Numbered from the stretch's first letter, positions 1 through 10,366 are shown. The stretch is DNA of 64,000 nucleotides from JAWKTT01 sp041398965 (GCA_041398965.1 JAWKTT010000020.1:1-64000); one strand, 5' to 3'. The notes: generated by a model not told the origin, from the sequence alone. Translations and numbers: made by a program.

Positions 1-2230
1 CAGCCTCCTTTTGCCCTTTATCCAGTCGGGCGGTGATGGTTGTCATTGACATTTTGAAGAGTTGAATCGTTGTCCCCTGACGATTTCTCGCATCGAGATT
101 GTCCGGGTCGATGCTGCGCATCTTGACTTCCTTAAGAAACTCACGGTGATCGAGGAGGTCTTCCTTTGTGAAGTTCTTCCAGTCGGTTTCCTTAAAGTGA
201 CCATAGATTCGCTTGATTCTGTCCGATGCCGCTTGCATTCGCTCGTTGTCTCCGTCGTGGTAGACAAAGAACTCCTCGGTGGTAAGCAATTCCTCGAATA
301 CATTCTGATCCTGTTTCAGGATGTGTTCGACGAGCCTGTCGGCCTCGCTGACGAGACGTGATGTCGCATCACCGAGACGATCTCCTCCAAATCGCTTCTC
401 ATCCTTAAAAATGGTCAGGGCGGCAGGATATCCGAAGAACTCACGAAAAAATCTGAGTTTACGAATCGCGATATCGGTTGTGTTCTCCTGGAAATTATTG
501 TCGGCCAAGATGGGGTCGATAAGATAGAACGTGTCACGTTTGTTCAACAGACGTTGGACTTCTCGCCTGTAATCGTCTCGGGTATTCAATCTGTCATTCT
601 CAACGGCTTGTACCAGTTCCGCATCGGGGCTTTGATCTGTGAGGGCGTAAGCAATAGCATAACTGGCGTCACGGGGAGAGAGCATGCGTCGACCATACTC
701 ATCTTCCTCTCCCACTCCGAACTCTCGACGATAGACAACATCACTGGACAACAACACCGTTTGAATCAGCTTCTGTATGCCCTTGAGCCTGCCAAGTGTG
801 GCGACGTAGTGTTTCGCGAGATGGAGATACTCGCTCAATTCCCGTGAGTCGGGTGATCGTTCCAAGACCCTGGCGAACAGTTGATTAACGAGATCTGTCA
901 ACTGTTCATCAGGTGGCGGTCCCGCAACAACGCGTTGTCGCGCAAAGTCCTGTTCCCAGTCTTCCATGCATCGCTCGATAACTGCGATGTAATGATCTCC
1001 CTGTTGACGATGCTTAACCAGAGAGTTGCGAATAACCTCCATCTCTCCACTTTCGAGCGGCTTGTAAGGAATTGGCTTGATCTTGTTCTGGCTGCTGACT
1101 GCATACTCACGCAGTTCCGGCAAGTAATCTCGGAGGATCGCCATGCGACCTTGTATGGTTCGTTCGTGATCGCCAAAGTAAAACCAAGTCTTCTCGCACA
1201 ACTCCCGAAACTCCTCGTCGGATTTGTCACGATGTTCCGGGTCCAGGAGAAAGTTATAAACCGTCGTGTCTCCCTCAAGCCCTTTCAGATTGTTCTGTGC
1301 CACGTGAAACGGAGCTTTCTTGTAGGTTTCTCCTTCGGCTAACTCCTGAACTTCTTTGAGTTCCACCGGAGTGAAGACCGGAAGCAACGATTCGTTTGTC
1401 TTTCCGAAGTAGTCGTCACAGAGCCTTGCGATGTTCGATTCCAGGAATTGACGCCGCGATGCGAGAGTGGTCTGGTGATTGTCTTCCAATGCCATAATGT
1501 CCACAATCGCGGGAAGATATTTCTTGTCACGTTTTACGAGGTAATCCGTGATGTATTCAGAAGTCTTTTGCGCATTCGTCAACATGCTCGACAAATGACC
1601 GCCAGTGAGGTCCGTGTTGGCGTAATACCTGACGCCAGAACGGTTCGGCAGCAAGAACGGATTCGTCAGACTCAACGAGTTAATCTTATTACCGCCCAAG
1701 ACAGTAACATTCTGACCATAGCGTCTTGCCTTGGTGTTACCCTGCAGGATTCGCTGAAATGTTGCATTAAAGATCGACTCACTAATCAACCAGCGTCGGT
1801 CGTAAGTGAATCCGGGCAAATGTCTGAAATCTCCTGAGAATAGCTGGTCATGGTCGACGTAATTCCCAAATTCATAGTTCTGCAGTTTCATTTCTAACTG
1901 CGAAGCATTGTATTTGCGAAGTTCGAGGGCCCCCCATTCCAACAACTGCGATCGTTCGGCTTCCGTCGGCTGCGGGGCATCCTTTGGAGGCATCTGCTTC
2001 ATGAAGAGTTGTTCCTGCACCTTGTTGAGCAGTCCGAGTCGTGCGTCGATCCCGAGTTTCTCGATGGCATCCAGCCGCACATCACCCTCAGCGGTGTCGG
2101 CACCATGACAGTCGATACAACTCTGAGCCAGCACACTTGCTATACCGCTGGGCACAGTGAATGGTTCATCCCCCCATGCACTGCTGCTGGATAATGCGAC
2201 AAAGAATAAAAGGAGGAGTCGTCCAAACAT
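1..2230 (-). CDS. PSCyt1/DUF1592-family secreted protein (3' end beyond window)
   Basis: The frame is open from an ATG at 2230 to the left edge (at least 743 residues) and lacks its stop, so the gene is partial. It begins with a signal peptide (about residues 1-20, ending SSAWGDE) and a CIDCH heme-type motif near residue 38, the mark of the planctomycete cytochrome C (PSCyt1) domain. The later part reads like DUF1592 followed by DUF1588: segments such as VYRREFGVG, YALTDQSPDAELV and FFREFFGYPAALTIFKD are typical of them. Such proteins are exported and common in Planctomycetes; their biochemical role is not established, and heme binding is inferred only from CxxCH. A DUF1501 partner would be expected to the left, outside the window. 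Confidence 0.82.
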   Translation of the reverse strand, partial: MFGRLLLLFFVALSSSSAWGDEPFTVPSGIASVLAQSCIDCHGADTAEGDVRLDAIEKLGIDARLGLLNKVQEQLFMKQMPPKDAPQPTEAERSQLLEWGALELRKYNASQLEMKLQNYEFGNYVDHDQLFSGDFRHLPGFTYDRRWLISESIFNATFQRILQGNTKARRYGQNVTVLGGNKINSLSLTNPFLLPNRSGVRYYANTDLTGGHLSSMLTNAQKTSEYITDYLVKRDKKYLPAIVDIMALEDNHQTTLASRRQFLESNIARLCDDYFGKTNESLLPVFTPVELKEVQELAEGETYKKAPFHVAQNNLKGLEGDTTVYNFLLDPEHRDKSDEEFRELCEKTWFYFGDHERTIQGRMAILRDYLPELREYAVSSQNKIKPIPYKPLESGEMEVIRNSLVKHRQQGDHYIAVIERCMEDWEQDFARQRVVAGPPPDEQLTDLVNQLFARVLERSPDSRELSEYLHLAKHYVATLGRLKGIQKLIQTVLLSSDVVYRREFGVGEEDEYGRRMLSPRDASYAIAYALTDQSPDAELVQAVENDRLNTRDDYRREVQRLLNKRDTFYLIDPILADNNFQENTTDIAIRKLRFFREFFGYPAALTIFKDEKRFGGDRLGDATSRLVSEADRLVEHILKQDQNVFEELLTTEEFFVYHDGDNERMQAASDRIKRIYGHFKETDWKNFTKEDLLDHREFLKEVKMRSIDPDNLDARNRQGTTIQLFKMSMTTITARLDKGQKEA

Positions 2231-2969
2231 GTCAGATCTTACTTGCTGTTTGTCTTTAATGCTCGACCATGGAGTCTCCAAGATCGATCGGTGCACACGT
2301 CGCTGGTTGGGGGAAGTGTGAGACAGAGCCGGCACCGTTCGCGACTGGTTCCGCTCAAACACGTCTCTATCGGGTCCCTCACGTCGTCCATCAGTGTACC
2401 AAGACCGCGAGAGATTTCACTTGAACGAGTCGAATCTCGAAGGGAGAGAACGTGCACGGCTCTAGATTCTGGAGGGTCTTCGCGTCGATGACATTCGTTC
2501 ACGATCTTCGATCGTGAGACGACTTGAAGCCGCTTTCGCTGCAAAATGGGATGGGAGAACGCATGAATGAACTTTGCATGGACGCGATTGAGTCGGCAGA
2601 AACTCCCTGCCACGGCGACCAGACTGAGGGGGTTGGCGGCCGGACATGCCGACTGAGCTACCACTGAGGTTCCGGAGAGCTACTGACTTGCCCAGTGCGA
2701 CTTCGGTCGCATGGTTCGGTGGGGATCAGTGATCGAACTTGCTTGGTATGCCTGGAATGGCCCCCATCGCGTCTACGACTTTCGCTCCTGCCTCAATCGC
2801 CCAGCCGTTCACGTCGCCTCCCTGATCCTTATGAACCTCAATGGCGACGTTCAAAGTAGAACATTGAAAGGTACTGCCACTCAGGGTGGGGGGTGGCAAT
2901 GTGGCTCGCGATGATTCACTGGCACAAAGTGAGTGACTCGGACGCCGTCATCGGTGCCGAATGTGCCAC
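2231..2969. other. Intergenic spacer with UUCG hairpin
   Basis: No convincing gene lies here; the short open frames are rich in Arg/Ser/Pro and look random. The one clear structure is a hairpin at 2696-2711 (tgcgac, loop ttcg, gtcgca), a six-base stem closed by a UUCG tetraloop, with no T-run after it on either strand. Confidence 0.5.
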
Positions 2970-5900
2970 CTACCACGCCGAGCCGACGTAGAAACTGAAC
3001 ACCTGAGTGTTGTCGTCGGCTTGCTTAGTTATTGGCCATGCAAGGTCGAATGCCAACGGAGCTGGTCCGATTGCCGGGACCGAAACTCGGAATCCAAATC
3101 CAGCAGAAGCTCGGAACTTGTCGAAGGAGACGCCGTCGTCAACCGTACCGAAATCACTAAAGACCACCCCACGGATTCCATCTCCGGCAGTCAGTGGGAA
3201 GCTATATTCGGTCGAGCCGATCGCCATGAAATCACCACCGATACGGAAAGTCCCTTGTCGCGGGCTCACCCCACGGAACGAGAAGCCACGGAACGTCTGG
3301 AAGCCCCCAGCAAAGAGCCGCTCGTAAACCGGTGCCCCGTTGCCTAACCAACTCACCTGACCACGGAATTGCAAAATATGCTTACCTCCGCCATCTGGCC
3401 GAGAGTAGACCGTAAAGTATTGACTTCCCGTAAAGTCAATGTGCGGATAGGAGAACTCTCCAAATGCCTGCTCATAAGCAAACTCGACCATATGCCCGCT
3501 ACTAGGCAAGAACGATGAATCCCGTGCATCATAGGTGACTCGGCCCTGGACCGTTGACAACAGGCTGTGTCCAGCAGCGGCATTATACAGCGCCGGTGCA
3601 GGAGTTCGGAATCCACTGAATCCGACATCTTCGAGTCGCAGTGAAACTCCTGCGCTCCAGTTTCGATTGAATAGGTAGCCGACACTAATTCGGCCCCCTG
3701 CTCGCTCCTCAGTCCAGTCTTGAAAAAAACGATTGTAGTAAAAACCATCGACCCCCAAGCTGTAGTCGGTTCCCATAAAGTAGGGATTCCGCCAACTGAC
3801 GCTGTACCGGCTCACTTGGTTGCCGGGGACGAGTTCGAGGCGAAAACTCTCCCCGTTCCCACGAAATGCGAGGCCGTTTGTGATATCGGACCACGATGTC
3901 GGCACACGCATAATGTCAAAATTGTCTTCTTGCAATGTGATCGAACCGACAACCCCGGCATCACTATTGAAGCCCGCTCCAAACATCAGGCGTCCAGTGC
4001 GGCCCTCTGTCACTTCAATGTCGACGTCAACGAATCCCGGAGGCTCATTACGTAGGGCGTTCCCATAGGGATTCCCCTGGGGCGACACGCCGTTGAGATA
4101 ATTCTGCGGAACGGGAAGCCCATAAGGATCAACAGACTGCCCCCGCATTCCCGGTTGCTGAGCTAAGGTCATCGGGTATCCATCAGACCCATAAGCGATA
4201 AGGGGATATCCCTCTGGCGAATATCCGGGGCTACCGTACATCACTGGGCTTTGGCCCCGAAAAACCATGTCGGGAGGCAGACCAATGCCTGAGGTCCGAG
4301 ACTCAAGTTGGTCTCGGTCCCCATGGCGATGCGAAGGAAACCGACTTCCCTCTGGAGAGGCTGCTGGTTGCTGAGAGGTGCGAATTGACCGTGTTGGTGG
4401 CGGCAGGATGTCGCCGTGAACCTCAGTGCTTGTCGTGGAGTTGATTCGTCTCGGATTTCCAGCCGAATCTTGTGTTGGTTGTTCGACCAACGTTGTTCGA
4501 GACGTTTCAATGATGTGAGACTGAACACCCCGTTGAATCGAGGAACTGGGCATAGACGATCGACTGCCTGAGGCGAGGACGTCGACATGTTGCGATGACG
4601 ATGGGATCAATTGACCTGATTGTTGATACTGTTGCAAGACCCCTGGCGCCCCCCAGAGTGTTTCTTTTCCTGGGTCGACATGGAAGACCTCGACCGGAGT
4701 CATCGACTTCCGTGACAGGAAGACATCTTCGCCGCCGCTTTGTCCGCGGGCAGTTGGAAGTGGCGGAAGGTAGTCGGTTGTGTCACGCGGCCGGATGTTG
4801 AACGATGGTGGCTCTTCCTTGTCATAGATAGGATTCTGAAGAGCCGCCTTCGCCATACGAAGGTCGCTGGCCTTAGCTAAGTGTCCGGGCTTGATATAGG
4901 GATTAACATGATGGCGAACGACATCGGTACGAGTGTGTGACATATCCCCACGAATGGCGACGTTAATATGCCCAATCAGACGCACCTTGTCTTCGTTCAC
5001 TTTATAGACAATGTCCAACAGTCCCGGCTCTTCAAGAAACAACGGTTCCGGCTGAATCTCAGCAAACGGGCGACCAAGTTCGTCGTAACGGTCCTTCATG
5101 GTTTTGAGGTCTTCTTCAAGCCAGCGGGAGTTAAAGGCGTCTCCCCGACCGAGTTTCGTGCCCTTTAATAGCTGTTCACGAGAGAGCACTGCGTTGCCTG
5201 AGGTGTCGATATTTCTGATCTTAAACCGAACACCTTCCTGGATCATAAATGTGACATACATCCGCTTTCCGTCATCCGCTGCTCGTTCGACTCCCTTCAC
5301 TTTGACATCGAAGAAGCCAAGCGACTCATAATACGACTTGAGAATTCCTTCGTCGTTCCGAATGAGTTCAGGATCGTAGGTTCCGCCGAACAGAAAGACC
5401 CATTGCGACTTCGTCGTCAGTTTCGTCTTTAGGACGGCGCTGGACACGAAGCTGTTTCCCTCGAAGGAGATCCAACCAACTGCGACCTTCGGCCCCTCAT
5501 CAATGACGATGACCACTTCGCGATCCTCCGCCTTCGCCCCTTTCTTTAGGTCGACGCGGGCATGGACGTAGCCTTTTTCCCGATAGAGTCGCTCAATTCT
5601 GACGACCGACTCTCGGTTCGCGCTCACGTCGTAACCGTGTCCAGGAACAAGGCCAGTTTCCTTGCTAAGACGGTCGGAGGAGAACTTCTTGTTGCCGATG
5701 AACTCCACGTTCCGCAAGATTGGGCGTTCACTGACTTGGAAGATAACAACCGGACCATTTGCGGAGGGTTCGACGAACTCTCGCACGCTGGCAAACCAGC
5801 GCGTTGATAGCAGGGCGGTCTTGTCATCACGAATCGCAATGGCACTCACCGGGCGCCCAACCCGGGTATTGGTGATGTATCGCTCAATCGAGTATGTCGG

Positions 5901-6671
5901 AATCGTAAGATTCCCCTCAATCTTAATTGCTGCGACAGGTTCGCCCAGCAACGACTCCGCCGCCTGAGAGGTCGCCGCGACTCGCTGAATACCACGAGGG
6001 TCGAGATTTCCGCTGACGGCAGCATTTTGAACAGAGCTATCGCGAATGATTCTCGCATCCCGGGCGATGTCGGCACCTCGGGCCGGAGCCAGGCCGCCAA
6101 TTCGTTCAGCGGGGGGCTGACTTTCGTTTAACGTATCGACCAGACCATTTCCAAGTGCCGTTCGCCCAACTGGCTCCGTTGGGAGACCTCGGACGGAACC
6201 TGCCTCAGACTCGCTGTTTCCTATGGGCGCGACATCAAACAGACTTGACCGAGAATGTCTATTTCCGAGAATCGACTCTTCTTCCGACGGTTCATTTCTC
6301 AATCCGGGGTCGCCAACCGATCGTGTGCGTGACGCATCCAGCGGCGCGGGCCGAGCAAGGCGTTGCCCTGACGAAGGAACTGGGTTCGGCGACTGGCGAC
6401 CACCTTCGCTGGAGAGACCGGTTGCTGGAAACGGGCGTGTCGTTATTTCATCACGGGACAACGGTTCCGTTGTCCCCGTGTTAGGGGCGAAGTCTGGGGC
6501 CGCATCGGTTCCCCCGAAAAGATCGCTTACCGGTCGGTCAAACAGACTGTTCCCGAACGAGGCATCGTTCGAGATGGTTTGAGCCATCAACGACTGGCAA
6601 GAATTGCCGATGAACAGCATGCTGCCGCACAACGCGAACACCAGCTTCGGTGTTGTCAGCAGGCGTCGCAT
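2970..6671 (-). CDS. bamA: BamA/Omp85-family outer membrane assembly protein with large low-complexity inserts
   Basis: This is the outer-membrane insertase of the BAM machinery, which folds beta-barrel proteins. From the ATG at 6671 it has 1233 residues, against about 800 in E. coli. That start is chosen because it opens a signal peptide (MRRLLTTPKLVFALC...); the frame extends 25 codons upstream without one. Residues about 30-240 are a disordered linker. POTRA repeats run from about 246, visible as repeated VxxIxIEGN, VEFIGNKKF, ISFEGNSFV and IDTSGNAVL strands. A Pro/Ser/Gly/Gln-rich stretch (about 632-875) interrupts the last POTRA. The barrel follows (about 880-1233) with the lid-loop motif in FRGFSFRG near 1130 and the last strand ending in W. 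The gene stands alone; BamA is the best call, TamA-like less likely. Confidence 0.9.
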   Translation of the reverse strand: MRRLLTTPKLVFALCGSMLFIGNSCQSLMAQTISNDASFGNSLFDRPVSDLFGGTDAAPDFAPNTGTTEPLSRDEITTRPFPATGLSSEGGRQSPNPVPSSGQRLARPAPLDASRTRSVGDPGLRNEPSEEESILGNRHSRSSLFDVAPIGNSESEAGSVRGLPTEPVGRTALGNGLVDTLNESQPPAERIGGLAPARGADIARDARIIRDSSVQNAAVSGNLDPRGIQRVAATSQAAESLLGEPVAAIKIEGNLTIPTYSIERYITNTRVGRPVSAIAIRDDKTALLSTRWFASVREFVEPSANGPVVIFQVSERPILRNVEFIGNKKFSSDRLSKETGLVPGHGYDVSANRESVVRIERLYREKGYVHARVDLKKGAKAEDREVVIVIDEGPKVAVGWISFEGNSFVSSAVLKTKLTTKSQWVFLFGGTYDPELIRNDEGILKSYYESLGFFDVKVKGVERAADDGKRMYVTFMIQEGVRFKIRNIDTSGNAVLSREQLLKGTKLGRGDAFNSRWLEEDLKTMKDRYDELGRPFAEIQPEPLFLEEPGLLDIVYKVNEDKVRLIGHINVAIRGDMSHTRTDVVRHHVNPYIKPGHLAKASDLRMAKAALQNPIYDKEEPPSFNIRPRDTTDYLPPLPTARGQSGGEDVFLSRKSMTPVEVFHVDPGKETLWGAPGVLQQYQQSGQLIPSSSQHVDVLASGSRSSMPSSSIQRGVQSHIIETSRTTLVEQPTQDSAGNPRRINSTTSTEVHGDILPPPTRSIRTSQQPAASPEGSRFPSHRHGDRDQLESRTSGIGLPPDMVFRGQSPVMYGSPGYSPEGYPLIAYGSDGYPMTLAQQPGMRGQSVDPYGLPVPQNYLNGVSPQGNPYGNALRNEPPGFVDVDIEVTEGRTGRLMFGAGFNSDAGVVGSITLQEDNFDIMRVPTSWSDITNGLAFRGNGESFRLELVPGNQVSRYSVSWRNPYFMGTDYSLGVDGFYYNRFFQDWTEERAGGRISVGYLFNRNWSAGVSLRLEDVGFSGFRTPAPALYNAAAGHSLLSTVQGRVTYDARDSSFLPSSGHMVEFAYEQAFGEFSYPHIDFTGSQYFTVYSRPDGGGKHILQFRGQVSWLGNGAPVYERLFAGGFQTFRGFSFRGVSPRQGTFRIGGDFMAIGSTEYSFPLTAGDGIRGVVFSDFGTVDDGVSFDKFRASAGFGFRVSVPAIGPAPLAFDLAWPITKQADDNTQVFSFYVGSAW

Positions 6672-7246
6672 GATGTTGCAGTCCTTTGCCGAATGGAATT
6701 CGTCTTCATCATGAAAACGAAAAAAAACTGGGTGATTTGCCGTCAAATCAACGCTAACGACACCAACGAAAACGAAAGGTGGGGGAGGAAAAGTGATGCC
6801 AGGTTAGGTTAAAACTGGGGGACCGGAACCGGTCTTTGGGGGGTGGAAGTGTGAGGAATACCGCAAAGTTCCGAATTCCACAAGGCGAGTTCCCGCCCAA
6901 CCTGTCGGCTGAGTGCATTCTTCACATGGCAACTCCCCAAATCGGAGGCGTCAGCCGACGCGAAACTCCTTCTCCCCCGCTGGCGAAGCTCCTATTTCCA
7001 ACAATGCCCCCACGGAGGGAGAGGGAAAGGCTGACAGCAAAGATCACAGGTTGGTAAGGATCACAATCCGAGGAATGCACCCGGTGCCGTCTCTGTCAGT
7101 TTTCCGTAGTCGAAGGGTCTTCCCCGCGTGTCCGGCCAGGGAATGTCGCGACTTCGCCCTCGGGAGGTTCGACTGGTATCGAACTCAGCGAGAGGAGGGG
7201 TTATGGTCCCGCGACGACCGTGACGCAAAGAGAGCGTTCGACAACA
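6672..7246. other. Spacer upstream of bamA
   Basis: This 575-bp stretch between the LysM gene stop and the bamA start holds repeat copy A (6913-7026) and no convincing ORF. It should contain the bamA promoter, but I could not pick a clear -35/-10 pair. Confidence 0.4.
6913..7026. repeat. Dispersed intergenic repeat R1, copy A
   Basis: About 114 bp closely match copy B at 20685-20798, sharing a core read as ggaggcgtcagccgac, then actccttctcccccgctgg, and a closing acggagggaga. A decayed relative lies at 15781-15845. All are intergenic and non-coding. Function unknown. Confidence 0.75.
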
Positions 7247-7894
7247 TCAGCGTCTAGCTGATTTGGCAGGTTGGTCCGCCAGTTGAGAAGAGTCGTCCTG
7301 TCGGGATGGGATGCGAAGTTTCATATTGAGACGCAACGCATCGGGATGTTCCAACACGTCGCGATTCGCTTCGTAAATCTCAGGGAAGCGTGAGGCACTC
7401 CCTAAGTACCGCGATGCCAGTCCACTCAGTGTCTCGCCCGCCTGTACCGTATGAATCGTTTCTTCGGGAACAGCATCTGCATTCTTCGACACCCCGTTTG
7501 TTTGCGAAGAGTCTGTTTTGGCCCCCTGTTCAAGTCCCGCCATGCTGAGACCTGTTGCGGTCGTACGATTTGCCCCGATTGCTGGGATTGGATTCGGCGG
7601 GGGAGCCGAGGGTTGAGGCGTAACGCCTCCGTGGGGACTCAAATCACTGGGGGAAAACGGCGGGGGAGTGAGTGGCTGCGGCGCGGTCAGGTCAATGGCG
7701 TCGACCAGCTTGTCGAGGCGTCGCTCCGTATAAGCCCGAACTGGTAGCAGTTCAATTGCGGCATCAAGCTCGTCGGCCCCTTCGAGTTCGAGCATCGCGA
7801 CGTCGACAGCCGAGTGTCGAGGGAAGCAGAGTGCTCCCGCGAACCCAATCAGCAGGATCGCCAGCGCCAGGCCGATCTTGGTGTCGCGATGCAT
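7247..7894 (-). CDS. LysM-domain membrane-anchored protein
   Basis: A 215-residue protein from the ATG at 7894 (a start four codons upstream is also possible). An N-terminal hydrophobic segment (about residues 6-25, IGLALAILLIGFAGALCF) is a membrane anchor or uncleaved signal. A Pro/Ser/Thr-rich linker follows. A single LysM repeat sits near the C-terminus: HTVQAGETLSGLASRYLG, then EIYEANRDVL and LRLNMKLRIP. LysM binds N-acetylglucosamine-containing glycans such as peptidoglycan, so the protein probably tethers the inner membrane to the wall. No catalytic domain is visible. It reads in the same direction as bamA, 575 bp upstream of it. Confidence 0.88.
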   Translation of the reverse strand: MHRDTKIGLALAILLIGFAGALCFPRHSAVDVAMLELEGADELDAAIELLPVRAYTERRLDKLVDAIDLTAPQPLTPPPFSPSDLSPHGGVTPQPSAPPPNPIPAIGANRTTATGLSMAGLEQGAKTDSSQTNGVSKNADAVPEETIHTVQAGETLSGLASRYLGSASRFPEIYEANRDVLEHPDALRLNMKLRIPSRQDDSSQLADQPAKSARR

Positions 7895-8278
7895 TTGGGG
7901 GGCCAAAGGGAAAGGAGAGTCTGCACTCGATCCTCCCTGACATTTCTTACTCCGCGCCTCCCGCGCAAATGCTTCAATTCAATCAACAAAGACTTTCGGG
8001 GTCGGTCTGTCGACGATTCTCCGAGACTCCTCGCCCCGCAAACAGAGGTTTCTGCCAAATGGGGGAGTGGCCGAAGGTCGCTGGTACAATGGACCAAGAT
8101 AATTAGAGAACCGCGTATTCTTTCTCATCGACCGCCACTCACTGAGACCTCACAGAATCCTTGTGGTGAGTCATAATCGTTTCCACGCACACAAAACCGA
8201 CGCCCAGCACAATCGGAAGTTCCGCTCACGAGTCGACGTGCTGGACACAACAGGCGTGTCCCGTACCATCGTGACATC
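7895..8278. other. Divergent spacer between LysM and YfhO-like genes
   Basis: The 384 bp separating two divergent genes must hold both promoters. I see no ORF, repeat or clear hairpin in it. Confidence 0.4.
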
Positions 8279-10366
8279 ATGAACTACGCCGCAACGACAT
8301 CAAAAGTCCACTGGACGCCGACTCTGCACGAGTCGCTGACCGCATTGTGTCTGTCAACTCTGCTGGCCTTTCTCTTCTGGTTTCCCCTGTGGAAAGGGGG
8401 CGGATTGCAGGGGGGAGACATCTACTCCTATTACATGCCACAAAAGGTGCTGCTGGCCGACTCTCTTGCAACGGGAGAACTCCCGCTTTGGAACGATGTC
8501 GCGGGATTCGGGTATCCGGCTGTGGCCGAGAGTCAGACCGGGATACTCTATCTGCCCAACTTAGTGCTCTACAGTCTCTTCAGTATTAATACCGCCTATG
8601 TCGTCTCGCAGATGGGGCATTACATTCTTGCGTTTCTACTGACTTGGGGTTTGTCGCGACAACTGGGACTGAGTCCGACATCGGCCGCCATTGCTTCGCT
8701 GAGTTTTGTTTATGGCTGGTTTCCACCAAGAATCTGCCTCGAATGGGCGATTGTCGGGGGGATGTACTTCAGCGGCATCTTGTGGATGGGGGTCGCTTGG
8801 TTGCAAACAGGAAAGGCCCGATACTGGGGGGCGATGGCAGCCCTGCTCGGTTCGTTTCTGACAGCGGGACACTTTCACCTGGCTTTTGCGACTTTGATCG
8901 CCATGACTGTGCTGTCGGTTGGCAGTTGGTTTAGCGCTACCAACCTGTTTGGCTCAGAAGAGATTTCGCCCCAGACTCGACGACGACGGGCCGCATGGTT
9001 GATGGGAGGATTGATCCTCGGTTTCGGCATTGCTGCCGTGCAACTGATTCCGTCATGGGAACTCAAGCAGATCGGACAGCGTCGCAGTGCCGCTGCGACG
9101 TTTGACCCCGGCTATGGCCATATCCCCCCCGCCTCCTTGACTCAGTTGATCGCCCCCTGGCTTTGGCATGGGGCGAACATCTCAACCGATCAACTCCTCG
9201 AACAGCCATCGTTCCTTCGATATCCCGCGGCGACGAATCGTGTCGAAGCACATCTCTATGCGGGACTCATCCCGATGCTCCTGACGTTGAGCCTATTGAT
9301 CTTCAGACGGCAACAGAAATCGCTATTTTCGTTATGGCCTTGGCTCGTCATCGGGGGCACTGGGCTACTACTGGCGACTGGCTGGCCACTGGTCATCCTG
9401 AAATCGCTGCCGGGCTTTGGGTTCTTTATGGGGCCGGGACGTTATGGCATCTTGACGGCGATGACCATTGCGATTCTGGCGGGGACCGGTTGGGACCGAC
9501 TCCGGCAGTCGTTACCGCGACTGACAGCGAGCCGACTGATCGTGGCGACGGTATTGCTCATTACCAGTATTGATTTGTGGGGTGTCAGCCGCGAGTACAT
9601 CTGGAGAACCGGAACCCATTGGGGACGGCAGGTCTTTTATGCCGCGCTCATGGAACTCCCGGCCATCAGCCTGCGGCAAAATTCCAGTTTGGCCACGCAA
9701 CTTCGTGCATACCGAGCCGATGCCCGGATGTATGCACCTGGGGCGAACATCCCGTCCATTTCGGGAGTCTCGTCTTTGCCGGTCTATCTGGGATTGGGAC
9801 CAGAGATTTACTTTGAACCCGATCAACAGATCGACTTCACACGGCAGTCGCCCGATGATGTGGATAAGGTCACTCGTCGCCTGAAAGAATGGGGCGTCAC
9901 TCATCTGTTGATGCAAGAAAGACTGTCGACAGAAGTCTGGCCGGTGGAACCGCTACTCGAAGTTTACGACCCCGTTATCAACCGTGCGATGGCTCGCCCG
10001 CTTCCGTTCTTTCTTTACGGGTTGAAGGATGCCCCGGGACGTGTTCGGTTGACTGGAGACGGCGAAATCGAGTCCTTTGATTCGACGCCAAATCGGGTCA
10101 ACGTCACTTACAATGCTCGTGTCGAGACTCACATGATACTCGCCGACCTCAACCTCACCGGCTGGCAGGTCGAGGTCGATGGTCAGCCCGCAACGATGTT
10201 GCCGGACGAGACCTTTCGCGTCCTCACCGTCCCCGCTGGACGACATCAAGTGACATGGCACTATCGTCCGTTGAGCATCAAGCTTGGCCTTGCGGTCTCC
10301 TGTGGATCGCTGCTTGTGCTGTTCTGGCTCGCTCGTCGCCTCAAGAGTTCCGGCGAAGATGCGTGA
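8279..10366 (+). CDS. YfhO-family polytopic membrane protein
   Basis: A 695-residue integral membrane protein with about eleven or twelve hydrophobic segments. The N-terminal loop (GGDIYSYYMPQKVLLADSL, GELPLWNDVAGFGYP, SQTGILYLPNLVLY) is the signature of YfhO/GT-C-like proteins. The C-terminal soluble part ends with GWQVEVDGQPA...VPAGRHQVTWHYRP and a final TM helix, also typical of YfhO. Members of this family resemble polyprenol-phosphate-sugar-using glycosyltransferases and are linked to decoration of wall polymers in Firmicutes; the substrate here cannot be told. The ATG at 8279 opens directly before the first TM segment. Apparently monocistronic. Confidence 0.85.
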   Translation: MNYAATTSKVHWTPTLHESLTALCLSTLLAFLFWFPLWKGGGLQGGDIYSYYMPQKVLLADSLATGELPLWNDVAGFGYPAVAESQTGILYLPNLVLYSLFSINTAYVVSQMGHYILAFLLTWGLSRQLGLSPTSAAIASLSFVYGWFPPRICLEWAIVGGMYFSGILWMGVAWLQTGKARYWGAMAALLGSFLTAGHFHLAFATLIAMTVLSVGSWFSATNLFGSEEISPQTRRRRAAWLMGGLILGFGIAAVQLIPSWELKQIGQRRSAAATFDPGYGHIPPASLTQLIAPWLWHGANISTDQLLEQPSFLRYPAATNRVEAHLYAGLIPMLLTLSLLIFRRQQKSLFSLWPWLVIGGTGLLLATGWPLVILKSLPGFGFFMGPGRYGILTAMTIAILAGTGWDRLRQSLPRLTASRLIVATVLLITSIDLWGVSREYIWRTGTHWGRQVFYAALMELPAISLRQNSSLATQLRAYRADARMYAPGANIPSISGVSSLPVYLGLGPEIYFEPDQQIDFTRQSPDDVDKVTRRLKEWGVTHLLMQERLSTEVWPVEPLLEVYDPVINRAMARPLPFFLYGLKDAPGRVRLTGDGEIESFDSTPNRVNVTYNARVETHMILADLNLTGWQVEVDGQPATMLPDETFRVLTVPAGRHQVTWHYRPLSIKLGLAVSCGSLLVLFWLARRLKSSGEDA

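Noticed and set aside
2640..2740. tRNA-like words (gactgagctacc, ggttc) in the spacer
   Set aside because: They cannot be arranged into a cloverleaf with matching acceptor and T stems.
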